A stretch of 64,000 nt of DNA, taken from Sphingobacterium bovisgrunnientis. Its GTDB lineage: Bacteria; Bacteroidota; Bacteroidia; Sphingobacteriales; Sphingobacteriaceae. Of this stretch, positions 28,657 to 36,338 are shown one piece after another (the stretch's first letter is position 1; the number at the start of each line of letters is the position of its first letter). The notes under the pieces are model-generated. The model had not been told where the DNA came from, did not search any database, and was given only the letters and a program-made list of their open reading frames with translations. The translations under genes and the position numbers were made by a program. The stretch is from NCBI RefSeq assembly GCF_009829085.1, contig NZ_WUQY01000010.1:36699-100698 (forward strand), written 5' to 3'.

Positions 28657-29074
28657 TATTATAATTGGTATTCTAAGCACAATAGGTGCTTTGTCTATAT
28701 TTTTTGCGTCTTTGGGTATTCTGCGTATGCCAGATTTTTACCTGAGGCTCTCTGTTACGGTAAAGGCAGCAACGATGGGCGTAGGTTTACTCCTGTTATG
28801 TGCTGCGATAATATTTCCCGACATTTCAGTAAGTACTAAAGCCATTGCCATAACTTTTTTCTTAATTATCACCTCGCCAATTGCTGCGCATATGATAGGA
28901 CGTGCAGCATACTTCACAGGTACGCCATTGTGGAAAGAGACAATTATTGATGAGTTGAATGGCATGTATGACAAGGAAACTCATGAGTTGAAAAATGAAA
29001 AACAAGTAAATATGGCGGAAATATGTGGAGATGAGCCCGATCAAATCGCCGATACCGAAGAAGAAACTAAATAG
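28649..29074 (+). CDS. mrpG: Mrp antiporter subunit G
   Basis: 141 residues from ATG 28649, with AAAGAGAAG just upstream inside mrpF; a TTG at 28634 is less likely. Three TM helices with the signature GILRMPDFYLRLSVTVKAAT and FFLIITSPIAAHMIGRAAY. A 45-residue acidic, hydrophilic C-terminal tail goes beyond the short bacterial forms. The stop lies in the operon's terminator hairpin. Confidence 0.93.
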   Translation: MIDIIIGILSTIGALSIFFASLGILRMPDFYLRLSVTVKAATMGVGLLLLCAAIIFPDISVSTKAIAITFFLIITSPIAAHMIGRAAYFTGTPLWKETIIDELNGMYDKETHELKNEKQVNMAEICGDEPDQIADTEEETK

Positions 29075-29105
29075 AAAAGTCAAACTTAAAGTTTGACTTT
29101 TCTAT
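29071..29105. terminator. Bidirectional terminator between mrpG and the EamA gene
   Basis: Perfect 15-base arms 29071-29085 (starts ATAGAAAAGTCAAAC) and 29091-29105 around a 5-base loop. The mrpG stop codon is inside the left arm and the convergent EamA stop begins one base after the right arm. Confidence 0.9.
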
Positions 29106-29999
29106 TTAAACCGCAGCTCTTAAGTTTTGAATTTTAGTTTTTAACGTAGGATAAACAAATACAGCACTCAATATAATGATCGCTCCAGCGTAAAATCCAA
29201 CACTCATTTTCTCTGTACTACCAATAAAAAAGAACGCAAGTACAATCCCGTAAACAGGTTCTAAATTGGTCACTAAAGCTACCGTGAAGGCAGACAATTC
29301 TTTCATGACGGCCACACCTAATACATACGCCAGCGCTGTACAAATACTACCCAATATAAACAAGTAGAAAAAGTCTTTACTTGACAGAATCATGTGCTCA
29401 TTAAATTGTCCTGTAACCAACAAAACTATTGATACGCCTATAAAAGCACCAATCATTTCATATTGTGTAATAATGCTGGGACTCGTTTTTTGCACCATTT
29501 TTCCATTTAGAATAGAAAAAATACTTGCGCACAATGCTGCGCAAAGTCCTAATGATATGCCCAACCAATATTGAAATTCGAATTTGAAAATTAGATAAAT
29601 ACCAAAAATGATTACAATTCCCACGATAATATCACCAATAGACAATTTGCGACGATAAAATAATGGTTCAAGAATCGAAGTAAACAGTGTCAAAGATGAT
29701 AAAGTAACCAGTGTAACCGAAACGGTCGACACCTTGATTGCTTGAAAAAACAATACCCAATGCAAGCCAACCAATAAGCCCACCCCCATAAACTTTAAGA
29801 TATCCTTAATGGGGACTATCATCTTTTTTCGAATGATAAAATGATACCCAATCAATGTAATCGCAGCGATAAGAACGCGATACCACACCAATTGAAGTGC
29901 GGGTGTAGAAATTAAAGATCCAAGGACGCCCGTAAATCCCCAGATAAGCACCGTAAAATGTAAAATAAACAAATTACGATTGCGCGTAAAAAAAATCAT
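29106..29999 (-). CDS. EamA/DMT-superfamily transporter
   Basis: 297 residues, ten TM helices in two EamA repeats (FILHFTVLIWGFTGVLGSLI opens the first; LGISLGLCAALCASIFSIL opens the second; a conserved NLEPVYGIVLAFFFIG follows near the end). It is an inner-membrane metabolite or drug exporter of unknown substrate. It starts 7 bases after the lptG stop, so it is the last gene of a tgt-lptG-eamA run. Confidence 0.88.
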   Translation of the reverse strand: MIFFTRNRNLFILHFTVLIWGFTGVLGSLISTPALQLVWYRVLIAAITLIGYHFIIRKKMIVPIKDILKFMGVGLLVGLHWVLFFQAIKVSTVSVTLVTLSSLTLFTSILEPLFYRRKLSIGDIIVGIVIIFGIYLIFKFEFQYWLGISLGLCAALCASIFSILNGKMVQKTSPSIITQYEMIGAFIGVSIVLLVTGQFNEHMILSSKDFFYLFILGSICTALAYVLGVAVMKELSAFTVALVTNLEPVYGIVLAFFFIGSTEKMSVGFYAGAIIILSAVFVYPTLKTKIQNLRAAV

Positions 30000-30006
30000 A
30001 GATAAA

Positions 30007-31089
30007 TTATTTTGGAGCTTTTTTGAGCAGAATAATCGTTAACACTAAAAATATAATGCTTGGTGTCAGGACGGCTAGTAATGGTGGAAAACCGCCTTTC
30101 AAAGCAAACATTGTGGTAAACTGATTCAATACTAAAAAGGTAAAACTCAACCCAATACCAATTCCTAAACTTAAACCAATACCTCCACGTACTTTTTTGG
30201 ATGACAATGCAACCCCCATTAGTGTCAATATAAATGCAGCAAATGGACTAATCCAACGTTTGTATTTTTCCAACAACATGTCCGTCATCAATCCCGTACC
30301 CCGAGTTTCTTCCTTTTCAATTCGCTCGTTCAGTTCCTTCGTGGTCATCGCCGTAAAGGCATTCTCATAGATCTCAAAATCACGAGGAAGCATATCCAAT
30401 GTGGTGTCTCTCTTATCGCCTTTCTCCATCTTCTCCTTCAGTCCTGTGATAATACGATTGGTATAATTTTCAATTCGCCATTTACTCAACGTAGAATCCC
30501 AAACCACACGATCTGCCATCAACTTTTCCGTCATTTCAATACCATCAAACTTCTCCAATACGAAATTATACCCCACAGCTGTTTTGGTATCAAAATTCTC
30601 AATGAATACATAGGTATTGCTGTCGATCTGCATGTGTGTAGAAGTCGTATTCGTACTTACTTTATGCGGTTTGACATAGACATTTTCAAAATTCACCTTG
30701 ATGCGATTGGTTGCCGGAAGAATCCAGAGATTGGAAACTAGGGTAAAACCAAAGATGATTGCAGCACCATAAAGATATGGACGCAACATCCGATTGAAAC
30801 TCATTCCACCATTCAAGATTGGAACTATCTCCGTTTGATCCGCCATCTTAGAAGTGAAAAATATCACTGCAATAAAATTGATTAGCGGCGTCAACATATT
30901 CAAGAAAAAGGGAACAGATCCTAATGCATAATAACGCAACAAAACATCTGCAAAAGATGCCTTGTTTTTGAGGAAATCATCCAATTTCTCCGAAATATCA
31001 AAAATCACGATAACGACAATGAATATGGCTACCGTAAAGACAAAGGTAGTCATGTACTTCTTGAAGATATAGCGATCTATAAGATTCAT
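30007..31089 (-). CDS. lptG: LPS export permease, YjgP/YjgQ (LptF/LptG) family
   Basis: 360 residues. N-terminal TM pair (DRYIFKKYMTTFVFTVAIFI), a conserved loop with PLINFIAVIFFTSKMADQTE, a large periplasmic beta-jellyroll (residues ~130-260), and a C-terminal TM bundle (FILTLMGVALSSKKVRGGIG). It is a membrane half of the Lpt ABC transporter that extracts LPS from the inner membrane. Whether it is LptF or LptG cannot be settled from one copy; the symbol follows the usual naming beside tgt in this phylum. Confidence 0.85.
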   Translation of the reverse strand: MNLIDRYIFKKYMTTFVFTVAIFIVVIVIFDISEKLDDFLKNKASFADVLLRYYALGSVPFFLNMLTPLINFIAVIFFTSKMADQTEIVPILNGGMSFNRMLRPYLYGAAIIFGFTLVSNLWILPATNRIKVNFENVYVKPHKVSTNTTSTHMQIDSNTYVFIENFDTKTAVGYNFVLEKFDGIEMTEKLMADRVVWDSTLSKWRIENYTNRIITGLKEKMEKGDKRDTTLDMLPRDFEIYENAFTAMTTKELNERIEKEETRGTGLMTDMLLEKYKRWISPFAAFILTLMGVALSSKKVRGGIGLSLGIGIGLSFTFLVLNQFTTMFALKGGFPPLLAVLTPSIIFLVLTIILLKKAPK

Positions 31090-31129
31090 TGATTCAAAGT
31101 AAATAGTAAATATTGAAAACTAAAAATAT

Positions 31130-32260
31130 TTACAGACGTTGTCCTAATATTTTCACCATTTTCTCTTTCCAATCATAGAATGTACCTTCTATGATTTTCG
31201 CACGTGCTTGTTTTACCAACCACAAGTAAAAATGCAAATTGTGTAAAGACGCAATTTGTGCACCTAATATTTCTTGCGAACGAATAAGATGTCTCAAATA
31301 AGCTTTTGTATATACTTGATCCATCATCAAGTCGCTTTCTGCTTCGATTGGCGAAAAATCATCTTTCCACTTTTCATTTTTGATATTAATAATACCATTT
31401 TGGGTGAAAAGCATTCCATTACGTGCATTACGTGTCGGCATCACACAATCAAACATATCAATACCTAATGCGATATTTTCTAAAATGTTGATTGGCGTAC
31501 CTACCCCCATCAAATAACGCGGTTTCTCTTTAGGAAGAATATTCGTCACAACTTCGGTCATCGCATACATCTCTTCAGCAGGTTCACCCACCGAAAGACC
31601 GCCAATAGCGTTACCCTCGCGCTCAAATGAAGCGATTACTTCTGCTGATTTCGCACGCAAATCTTTATATACCGAACCTTGAACAATCGGAAACAATGTC
31701 TGATCGTAACCGTACAATGGATCTGTGTTATCAAAACGATCGCAACAACGCTTCAACCAACGGTGTGTCATATCCAATGAACGACGCGCGTAATTGTAAT
31801 CACACGGATATGGTGTACACTCATCGAATGCCATAATAATATCCGCACCGATGACACGTTGCGTATCCATTACATTCTCTGGCGTAAATAAATGTTTTGA
31901 TCCATCTACATGCGAACGAAATGTCACTCCTTCTTCACGAATTTTACGTACTTCTGTCAAGGAATAAACTTGATAACCTCCTGAATCCGTTAAAATAGGC
32001 TTATCCCATCCATTAAACTTATGCAGTCCTCCAGCTTTTTGAATTACATCCAACCCAGGTCTCAAATACAAATGATATGTATTGCCCAGAATAATTTGGG
32101 CTTGAATATCGTTAACTAATTCATGTTGATGTACAGCCTTAACTGTTCCAGCGGTACCCACAGGCATAAAAATTGGAGTTTCTATTGTTCCGTGAGCTGT
32201 CTCTAATACCCCTGCACGTGCACTGGAAAGTTTATCTTGAGCTTTAAGCGTAAATTTCAT
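31130..32260 (-). CDS. tgt: Queuine tRNA-ribosyltransferase (tRNA-guanine transglycosylase)
   Basis: 376 residues. It exchanges guanine 34 for preQ1 in GUN-anticodon tRNAs. Active-site parts: ILTDSGGYQVYSL (Asp), MAFDECTPYP, GGLSVGEP, MGVGTP, and the nucleophile Asp in DMFDCVMPTRNARNG. The usual zinc-binding CxCxxC near the C-terminus is replaced by ESDLMMDQV, while the final His (IASLHNLHFY) remains. I recall the same loss in other Bacteroidota Tgt proteins, so this is probably an active enzyme. Confidence 0.94.
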   Translation of the reverse strand: MKFTLKAQDKLSSARAGVLETAHGTIETPIFMPVGTAGTVKAVHQHELVNDIQAQIILGNTYHLYLRPGLDVIQKAGGLHKFNGWDKPILTDSGGYQVYSLTEVRKIREEGVTFRSHVDGSKHLFTPENVMDTQRVIGADIIMAFDECTPYPCDYNYARRSLDMTHRWLKRCCDRFDNTDPLYGYDQTLFPIVQGSVYKDLRAKSAEVIASFEREGNAIGGLSVGEPAEEMYAMTEVVTNILPKEKPRYLMGVGTPINILENIALGIDMFDCVMPTRNARNGMLFTQNGIINIKNEKWKDDFSPIEAESDLMMDQVYTKAYLRHLIRSQEILGAQIASLHNLHFYLWLVKQARAKIIEGTFYDWKEKMVKILGQRL

Positions 32261-32372
32261 ATTTGTATTAAAATCAGGTGCAAAAATACTATAAAATTCT
32301 TAGCCTACCTCATAGGTTGAATTTTATTAGTAATTCTTAACGCTTTTCTGATACTTTTAGCAAATAACGTTC

Positions 32373-32380
32373 TATCTTTG
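32373..32380 (+). promoter_or_regulatory. Candidate -7 box (TATCTTTG) of the glycosyltransferase gene
   Basis: TAnnTTTG match ending 7 bases before ATG 32388, which would give an almost leaderless transcript. A TTTTCTG at 32344-32350 may serve as the upstream element. Confidence 0.45.
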
Positions 32381-32387
32381 AATCTCC

Positions 32388-33527
32388 ATGATGAATATTG
32401 ATTTACAAAACATCGAAATTTCTTACGTTTTATACGCTATTCTTGGCATACTTTTCCTTATCCAACTGTATTACATATTATTTGTATACAGCAAGTTAGC
32501 AATGTATAAAGTAAAATCGCACAAAGAGAGCCTAAGTATGAAACCGGTATCTGTAATCATTTGCGCACATAATGAAGAAAAAAATCTAAAACAATTCTTA
32601 CCAAGCATCCTAAACCAAGATTATCCAGATTTTGAAGTTATCGTTGTGAATGATTATTCGACAGATGAAACCAAATGGATTTTGGAAGATTTCAAACGTA
32701 AATATGCTCATCTCCATGTTGTCGACATCAAAGAACATATTCGTCTTAAAAATTCGAAGAAATTTGCACTTACATTAGGTATTAAAGCTGCTAAACATGA
32801 AGTATTGATCATGACGGATGCAGATTGTGAACCACAAAGTAATCAATGGTTAAAAGAGATTGCTGGAGCATATGCTGAAGGAAAAGAAATCGTTTTAGGT
32901 TATTCTCCTTATTTCAAAAAAACAGGATTTCTCAATAAATTAATTCGTTTTGAAACCGCCCACACCGCGATGAGTTACCTCTCCTACGCACTCAAACGCG
33001 ACGCTTACATGGGTGTTGGACGTAATTTATCTTACCTCAAATCTTTATTCTTTAAAGGAAAGGGGTTCAATGCACATATGCATATCAAATCGGGGGATGA
33101 TGATTTATTTGTCAACCAAAATGCGACACGTCACAACGTAAATATTGCTATCCATCCCGATGCGCATATTTATTCCAATCCAAAAGAAACTTGGAAAAGT
33201 TATTACAAACAAAAAGCACGTCATGCAGGAGCTTCGGTTATCTACAAAAAATCCCATCAGCGTATGTTAGGCACGCAATTGATCTCGGCATTTGCTTTTT
33301 ATGTTATGCTAATAGTTTGTATCGCTTTATTTCCTTCACTGTGGTATATTGGTGTCAGTGTGTTTTTTTTACGCTATATTTGCCAATTAATCGTCTTTTC
33401 GTCGATTTACAAAAAATTAGCAGTGCGAGATTTGCTAGTTTGGCTTCTCGTTTTAGATGTCTTTTATTATTTTTACATCTGTCTCAACGGGGTTTTTAAT
33501 CGTAAAAAGAAACAAAAATCTTGGTAA
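32388..33527 (+). CDS. Family 2 glycosyltransferase, membrane-anchored
   Basis: 379 residues. One N-terminal TM helix (YAILGILFLIQLYYILFVY), then a GT-A domain: PVSVIICAHNEEKNLKQFL, VIVVNDYSTDETK, MTDADCEPQSNQW with the DxD metal site, KSGDDDLFVNQ as the acceptor-side acidic motif, and the QKARHAGASVIYKK region resembling the Q/RxxRW motif but without Trp. Two or three C-terminal TM helices follow. It is a processive-type or lipid-linked glycosyltransferase of unknown product. It reads divergently from tgt. Confidence 0.87.
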   Translation: MMNIDLQNIEISYVLYAILGILFLIQLYYILFVYSKLAMYKVKSHKESLSMKPVSVIICAHNEEKNLKQFLPSILNQDYPDFEVIVVNDYSTDETKWILEDFKRKYAHLHVVDIKEHIRLKNSKKFALTLGIKAAKHEVLIMTDADCEPQSNQWLKEIAGAYAEGKEIVLGYSPYFKKTGFLNKLIRFETAHTAMSYLSYALKRDAYMGVGRNLSYLKSLFFKGKGFNAHMHIKSGDDDLFVNQNATRHNVNIAIHPDAHIYSNPKETWKSYYKQKARHAGASVIYKKSHQRMLGTQLISAFAFYVMLIVCIALFPSLWYIGVSVFFLRYICQLIVFSSIYKKLAVRDLLVWLLVLDVFYYFYICLNGVFNRKKKQKSW

Positions 33528-33551
33528 TAGCTTTTCTTTAACAAGCTATTA
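33525..33551 (+). terminator. Hairpin after glycosyltransferase gene
   Basis: Arms TAATAGCTT (33525-33533, including the stop codon) and AAGCTATTA (33543-33551). Without a U-run the terminator may be partial, allowing read-through into rsmG. Confidence 0.5.
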
Positions 33552-33577
33552 AATATTCAAAATTAAATTAAGGAATC

Positions 33578-34213
33578 GTGAATCCATCAGTAGATATTAT
33601 ATTCAATTATTTCCCACGTCTTACGGAAAAACAAAAAGAGCAGTTTAGCAAATTGGCTGAAGTATACCCTTTTTGGAATGACCAAATCAATGTGATATCG
33701 CGTAAAGACATCGATAGTCTTTATTTAAAACACATTTTACACTCTTTGGGTATAGCTAAGTTTGTTCAAGAATTCACACCAGGAACCCGTATTCTAGATG
33801 TTGGTACGGGAGGAGGTTTCCCAGGTATTCCGTTGGCGATTATGTTTCCAGAAGTGCAGTTTCACTTGGTAGATTCTATTGGAAAGAAAATTAAGGTTGT
33901 TCGCGAAGTTGCTGCCGCAATTGGTTTGACAAACGTGGAAGCTGATCATATTCGTGCAGAACAGTTGGACGAAAAATATGATTTTGTGGTCTCGAGAGCT
34001 GTTACACGCTTGGCAGATTTCACGCCGTGGATTCGCAATAAATTCGAGAAGAAGGATAAAAACGGAATTCCAAATGGTATTCTTTACCTGAAAGGTGGGG
34101 ACCTAAAAGAAGAAATAAAAGAATCTAAACTAAAAGCTGAATTGCATCCCCTGTCTTCGTACTTTAAAGAAGATTTCTTCGACACAAAATATGTGGTCTA
34201 CGTACCGATGTAA
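33578..34213 (+). CDS. rsmG: 16S rRNA (guanine527-N7) methyltransferase
   Basis: 211 residues starting at GTG 33578, preceded by AAGGAAT and giving the standard N-terminus ending in FNYFPRLTEKQKEQF. It methylates G527 of 16S rRNA. The SAM site is ILDVGTGGGFPGIPLAIMFP, and FVVSRAVTRLADFTPW is the family motif. It ends in a perfect 20-base hairpin shared with the convergent gene. Confidence 0.93.
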   Translation: MNPSVDIIFNYFPRLTEKQKEQFSKLAEVYPFWNDQINVISRKDIDSLYLKHILHSLGIAKFVQEFTPGTRILDVGTGGGFPGIPLAIMFPEVQFHLVDSIGKKIKVVREVAAAIGLTNVEADHIRAEQLDEKYDFVVSRAVTRLADFTPWIRNKFEKKDKNGIPNGILYLKGGDLKEEIKESKLKAELHPLSSYFKEDFFDTKYVVYVPM

Positions 34214-34253
34214 AATAACAATAGCTTCTTAAAAAGAAGCTATTGTTATTTTA
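34211..34253. terminator. Perfect 20-bp bidirectional hairpin containing both stop codons
   Basis: Left arm 34211-34230, loop AAA at 34231-34233, right arm 34234-34253, no mismatch. The rsmG TAA is the first three bases of the left arm, and the convergent gene's stop (34248-34246) lies in the right arm. Confidence 0.9.
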
Positions 34254-34821
34254 CATGTTCCCATTTCGGCAATTTCATTCGTTGATGAATCTTTTCTGTT
34301 GAATCCCGATAGATACGCATACATTTTACGACATACTCTAATTTCTCATAATAAGTGGCATTTTCTAAAAAATCAGGTTCTGGAAGAAAATACATTTGAA
34401 AATAGAATAGAGAATCGCCTCTCAAATCAGTCAGTTTTACTGTTAAAGGTTTCCACAAAACTTCCGTCCTATCGATGTCGTATTCATTTTTGAATAATTT
34501 CATCAGTCGTCGAGAATTTTTTCCTTTTTTACTGAAATGGCTATATACTTTATTAATATTAATAGCTATGCCGCCAAGAGGATTTATTCCTACTGGATTT
34601 TTATTATCTCCCCACATATAGGCTGTGCGATATTGCTTCTTACGAGCTGCATATTTCTGATCTGGCGTAAGACCTTTGTTAATCCCTACAGTATCGATTT
34701 CTAACATGTCTCTCTTTACAGTGTCCTGAATTGAATATTTCATAATTGAAATACCATTTGGCTTGAAACTACTCAAAAAGAGTAAGCAAAAAGTAATAGA
34801 AGTTATAAAGATAGCCTTCAT
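34246..34821 (-). CDS. Exported hypothetical protein, 191 residues
   Basis: I do not recognise the family. It has a signal-like N-terminus (FITSITFCLLFLSSF). The middle is basic (YAARKKQYRTAYMWGDN, FSKKGKNSRRLMKLFKNEYD) and it ends hydrophilic with FPEPDFLE-type aromatic strands and KCMRIYRDSTEKIHQRM. No cysteine motif, no TM beyond the signal. It lies between two hairpin terminators, so it is likely a single-gene unit in the periplasm or at the envelope. Confidence 0.65.
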   Translation of the reverse strand: MKAIFITSITFCLLFLSSFKPNGISIMKYSIQDTVKRDMLEIDTVGINKGLTPDQKYAARKKQYRTAYMWGDNKNPVGINPLGGIAININKVYSHFSKKGKNSRRLMKLFKNEYDIDRTEVLWKPLTVKLTDLRGDSLFYFQMYFLPEPDFLENATYYEKLEYVVKCMRIYRDSTEKIHQRMKLPKWEHVK

Positions 34822-34858
34822 AAAAAAACGGGTTGCATCTGTTAAAGATACAACCCGT
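34822..34858 (-). terminator. Minus-strand terminator of the 34889 gene
   Basis: Read on the minus strand: ACGGGTTGTATC, a 7-base loop, GATGCAACCCGT (one G-T pair), then seven T. Coordinates of arms are 34847-34858 and 34828-34839. It ends just before the start of the 34246-34821 gene. Confidence 0.85.
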
Positions 34859-34888
34859 ATAAACTGACTTCTAGTTATTTAACTTTAA

Positions 34889-35122
34889 TTAACCACCCAA
34901 CTCCTTAGATATCTCAACACCGATCATATTCACTTCTTCGTCCATCCCAAAAAGAGGTAGACCTGTTTCTGGATGTAACTTCAGCCAAGTGGTATCGGTA
35001 TCTTTTATTATCTGAACATATTCTTTACCGTCTTTGAAAATTGTATAGGTATCTTTTTCATCTGGAAAAACAGAATAAACGATTTCTCCAACCTCTATAT
35101 CAAATGGTTCTTGCATTTCCAT
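34889..35122 (-). CDS. Small conserved hypothetical protein, 77 residues
   Basis: An acidic cytoplasmic-looking protein with short strands (EVGEIVYSVFPDEKDTYTIF, KDGKEYVQIIKD, WLKLHPETGLPLFG). It has its own TAnnTTTG promoter box 22 bases upstream and a strong terminator, which argue for a real gene. I know no function. Confidence 0.65.
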   Translation of the reverse strand: MEMQEPFDIEVGEIVYSVFPDEKDTYTIFKDGKEYVQIIKDTDTTWLKLHPETGLPLFGMDEEVNMIGVEISKELGG

Positions 35123-35143
35123 AATTAATGTAATTTAAATAGA

Positions 35144-35178
35144 CAAAGGTAATATTCCTGTCAAGAAAAAGAGTCAAA
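35144..35178 (-). promoter_or_regulatory. Candidate promoter of the 34889-35122 gene
   Basis: Minus strand TTTG (35175-35178) and TACCTTTG (35144-35151) with a 23-base spacer. It is back to back with the dprA promoter. Confidence 0.5.
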
Positions 35179-35180
35179 GG

Positions 35181-35213
35181 TTTGGAATAAAAAAAAACTA
35201 ATCCTTATATTTA
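35181..35213 (+). promoter_or_regulatory. Candidate dprA promoter
   Basis: TTTG at 35181-35184 and TATATTTA (one mismatch to TAnnTTTG) at 35206-35213, spacer 21, 11 bases before the ATG. Confidence 0.4.
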
Positions 35214-35224
35214 GCGCACCAGTT

Positions 35225-36322
35225 ATGAATATTCTTGAGAAAATCGCATTGACCAAAATCAAAGGTATTGGCCCAAAATTGAGCCGTATTCTATTGGCAT
35301 ATAATGGATCCGTCGAAGAAATTTTCAGAAGTTCTAAAAAACAGCTTTTAGCCATCCCAACCATTGGGGAAGTCTTAGCAGAAAACATCGTTTCGAAATC
35401 CTATCTCCAAGAAGCTGAGGATGAGTACAATTTTATCCAAAAGCATGGAATCGAAATCGCTTGGATAGAAGATAAAAACTATCCAAAGCGACTAAAAAAT
35501 TCTGATGATGCACCTATCTTACTTTATTATAAAGGTACAGCCGCACTAAACCCGACAAGAGCAATCAGCATAGTGGACACACGCAACTCTACATCCTACG
35601 GCAAACGAATTTGTGATAAGTTTATTCAACAACTCAAGCCCTATGATGTACAAGTTATCAGTGGTCTAGCCTATGGAATTGATAGTTTTACACACCGTGA
35701 ATCCTTAAAAAATCAAATTCCAACAATTGGTATTTTAGGTCATATACTAGACAGAATTTATCCATCTACCCATCGGGAATTAGCCTCTCGCATGCTAGAA
35801 AATGGCGGATTATTAACAGAATTTCCGTCAGGAACAAATCCAGATAGACAAAACTTCCCCATGCGCAATCGCATTATTGCTGGATTGGCAGATGTGACTA
35901 TAGTCGTAGAAGCAGCACTAAAAGGAGGAGCATTGATAACTGCTGAAATTGCCAATACGTACAATCGAGATGTATGCGCTTTTCCGGGTGGAATTGACCA
36001 AGAATATTCTGCCGGATGCAACTATCTGATTAAAACAAATCGCGCACACCTAATCAGAAATACAGATGATTTAGCATATTTGATGAATTGGGAAAAAGAG
36101 GATAAAAATAAAACTGCTAAACAATTGAAGCTTATCCCTGAAAACATGACCAATGATGAGAAGAAAGTCTACGATCATATAAAAGAAAATGGTCAAGCAA
36201 GCATCGACGACATTAGTCTATATTGCGATTGGCCACAAAGCAAGCTAGCAATAGTATTGCTCGAAATGGAGATGAAATCACTTATCGTCTCTCTACCTGG
36301 AAAAACATATAAATTAATCTAA
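35225..36322 (+). CDS. dprA: DNA-processing protein DprA/Smf
   Basis: 365 residues. It loads RecA on incoming single-stranded DNA during natural transformation. N-terminal helix-hairpin-helix (LTKIKGIGPKLSRILL), the Rossmann-like core with ISGLAYGIDSFTHRESL, GILGHILDRIYPSTH, FPMRNRIIAGLADVTIVVEA and GGALITAEIAN, and a C-terminal winged-helix (DP3-like) domain near 310-365. Start ATG 35225 is 11 bases past a promoter-like box. Confidence 0.94.
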   Translation: MNILEKIALTKIKGIGPKLSRILLAYNGSVEEIFRSSKKQLLAIPTIGEVLAENIVSKSYLQEAEDEYNFIQKHGIEIAWIEDKNYPKRLKNSDDAPILLYYKGTAALNPTRAISIVDTRNSTSYGKRICDKFIQQLKPYDVQVISGLAYGIDSFTHRESLKNQIPTIGILGHILDRIYPSTHRELASRMLENGGLLTEFPSGTNPDRQNFPMRNRIIAGLADVTIVVEAALKGGALITAEIANTYNRDVCAFPGGIDQEYSAGCNYLIKTNRAHLIRNTDDLAYLMNWEKEDKNKTAKQLKLIPENMTNDEKKVYDHIKENGQASIDDISLYCDWPQSKLAIVLLEMEMKSLIVSLPGKTYKLI

Positions 36323-36338
36323 CCTTGTATAAACACCT

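Noticed and set aside
34246..35122. Toxin-antitoxin pair
   Set aside because: The larger protein has an export signal and the genes are separated by a terminator, so they are not an operon.
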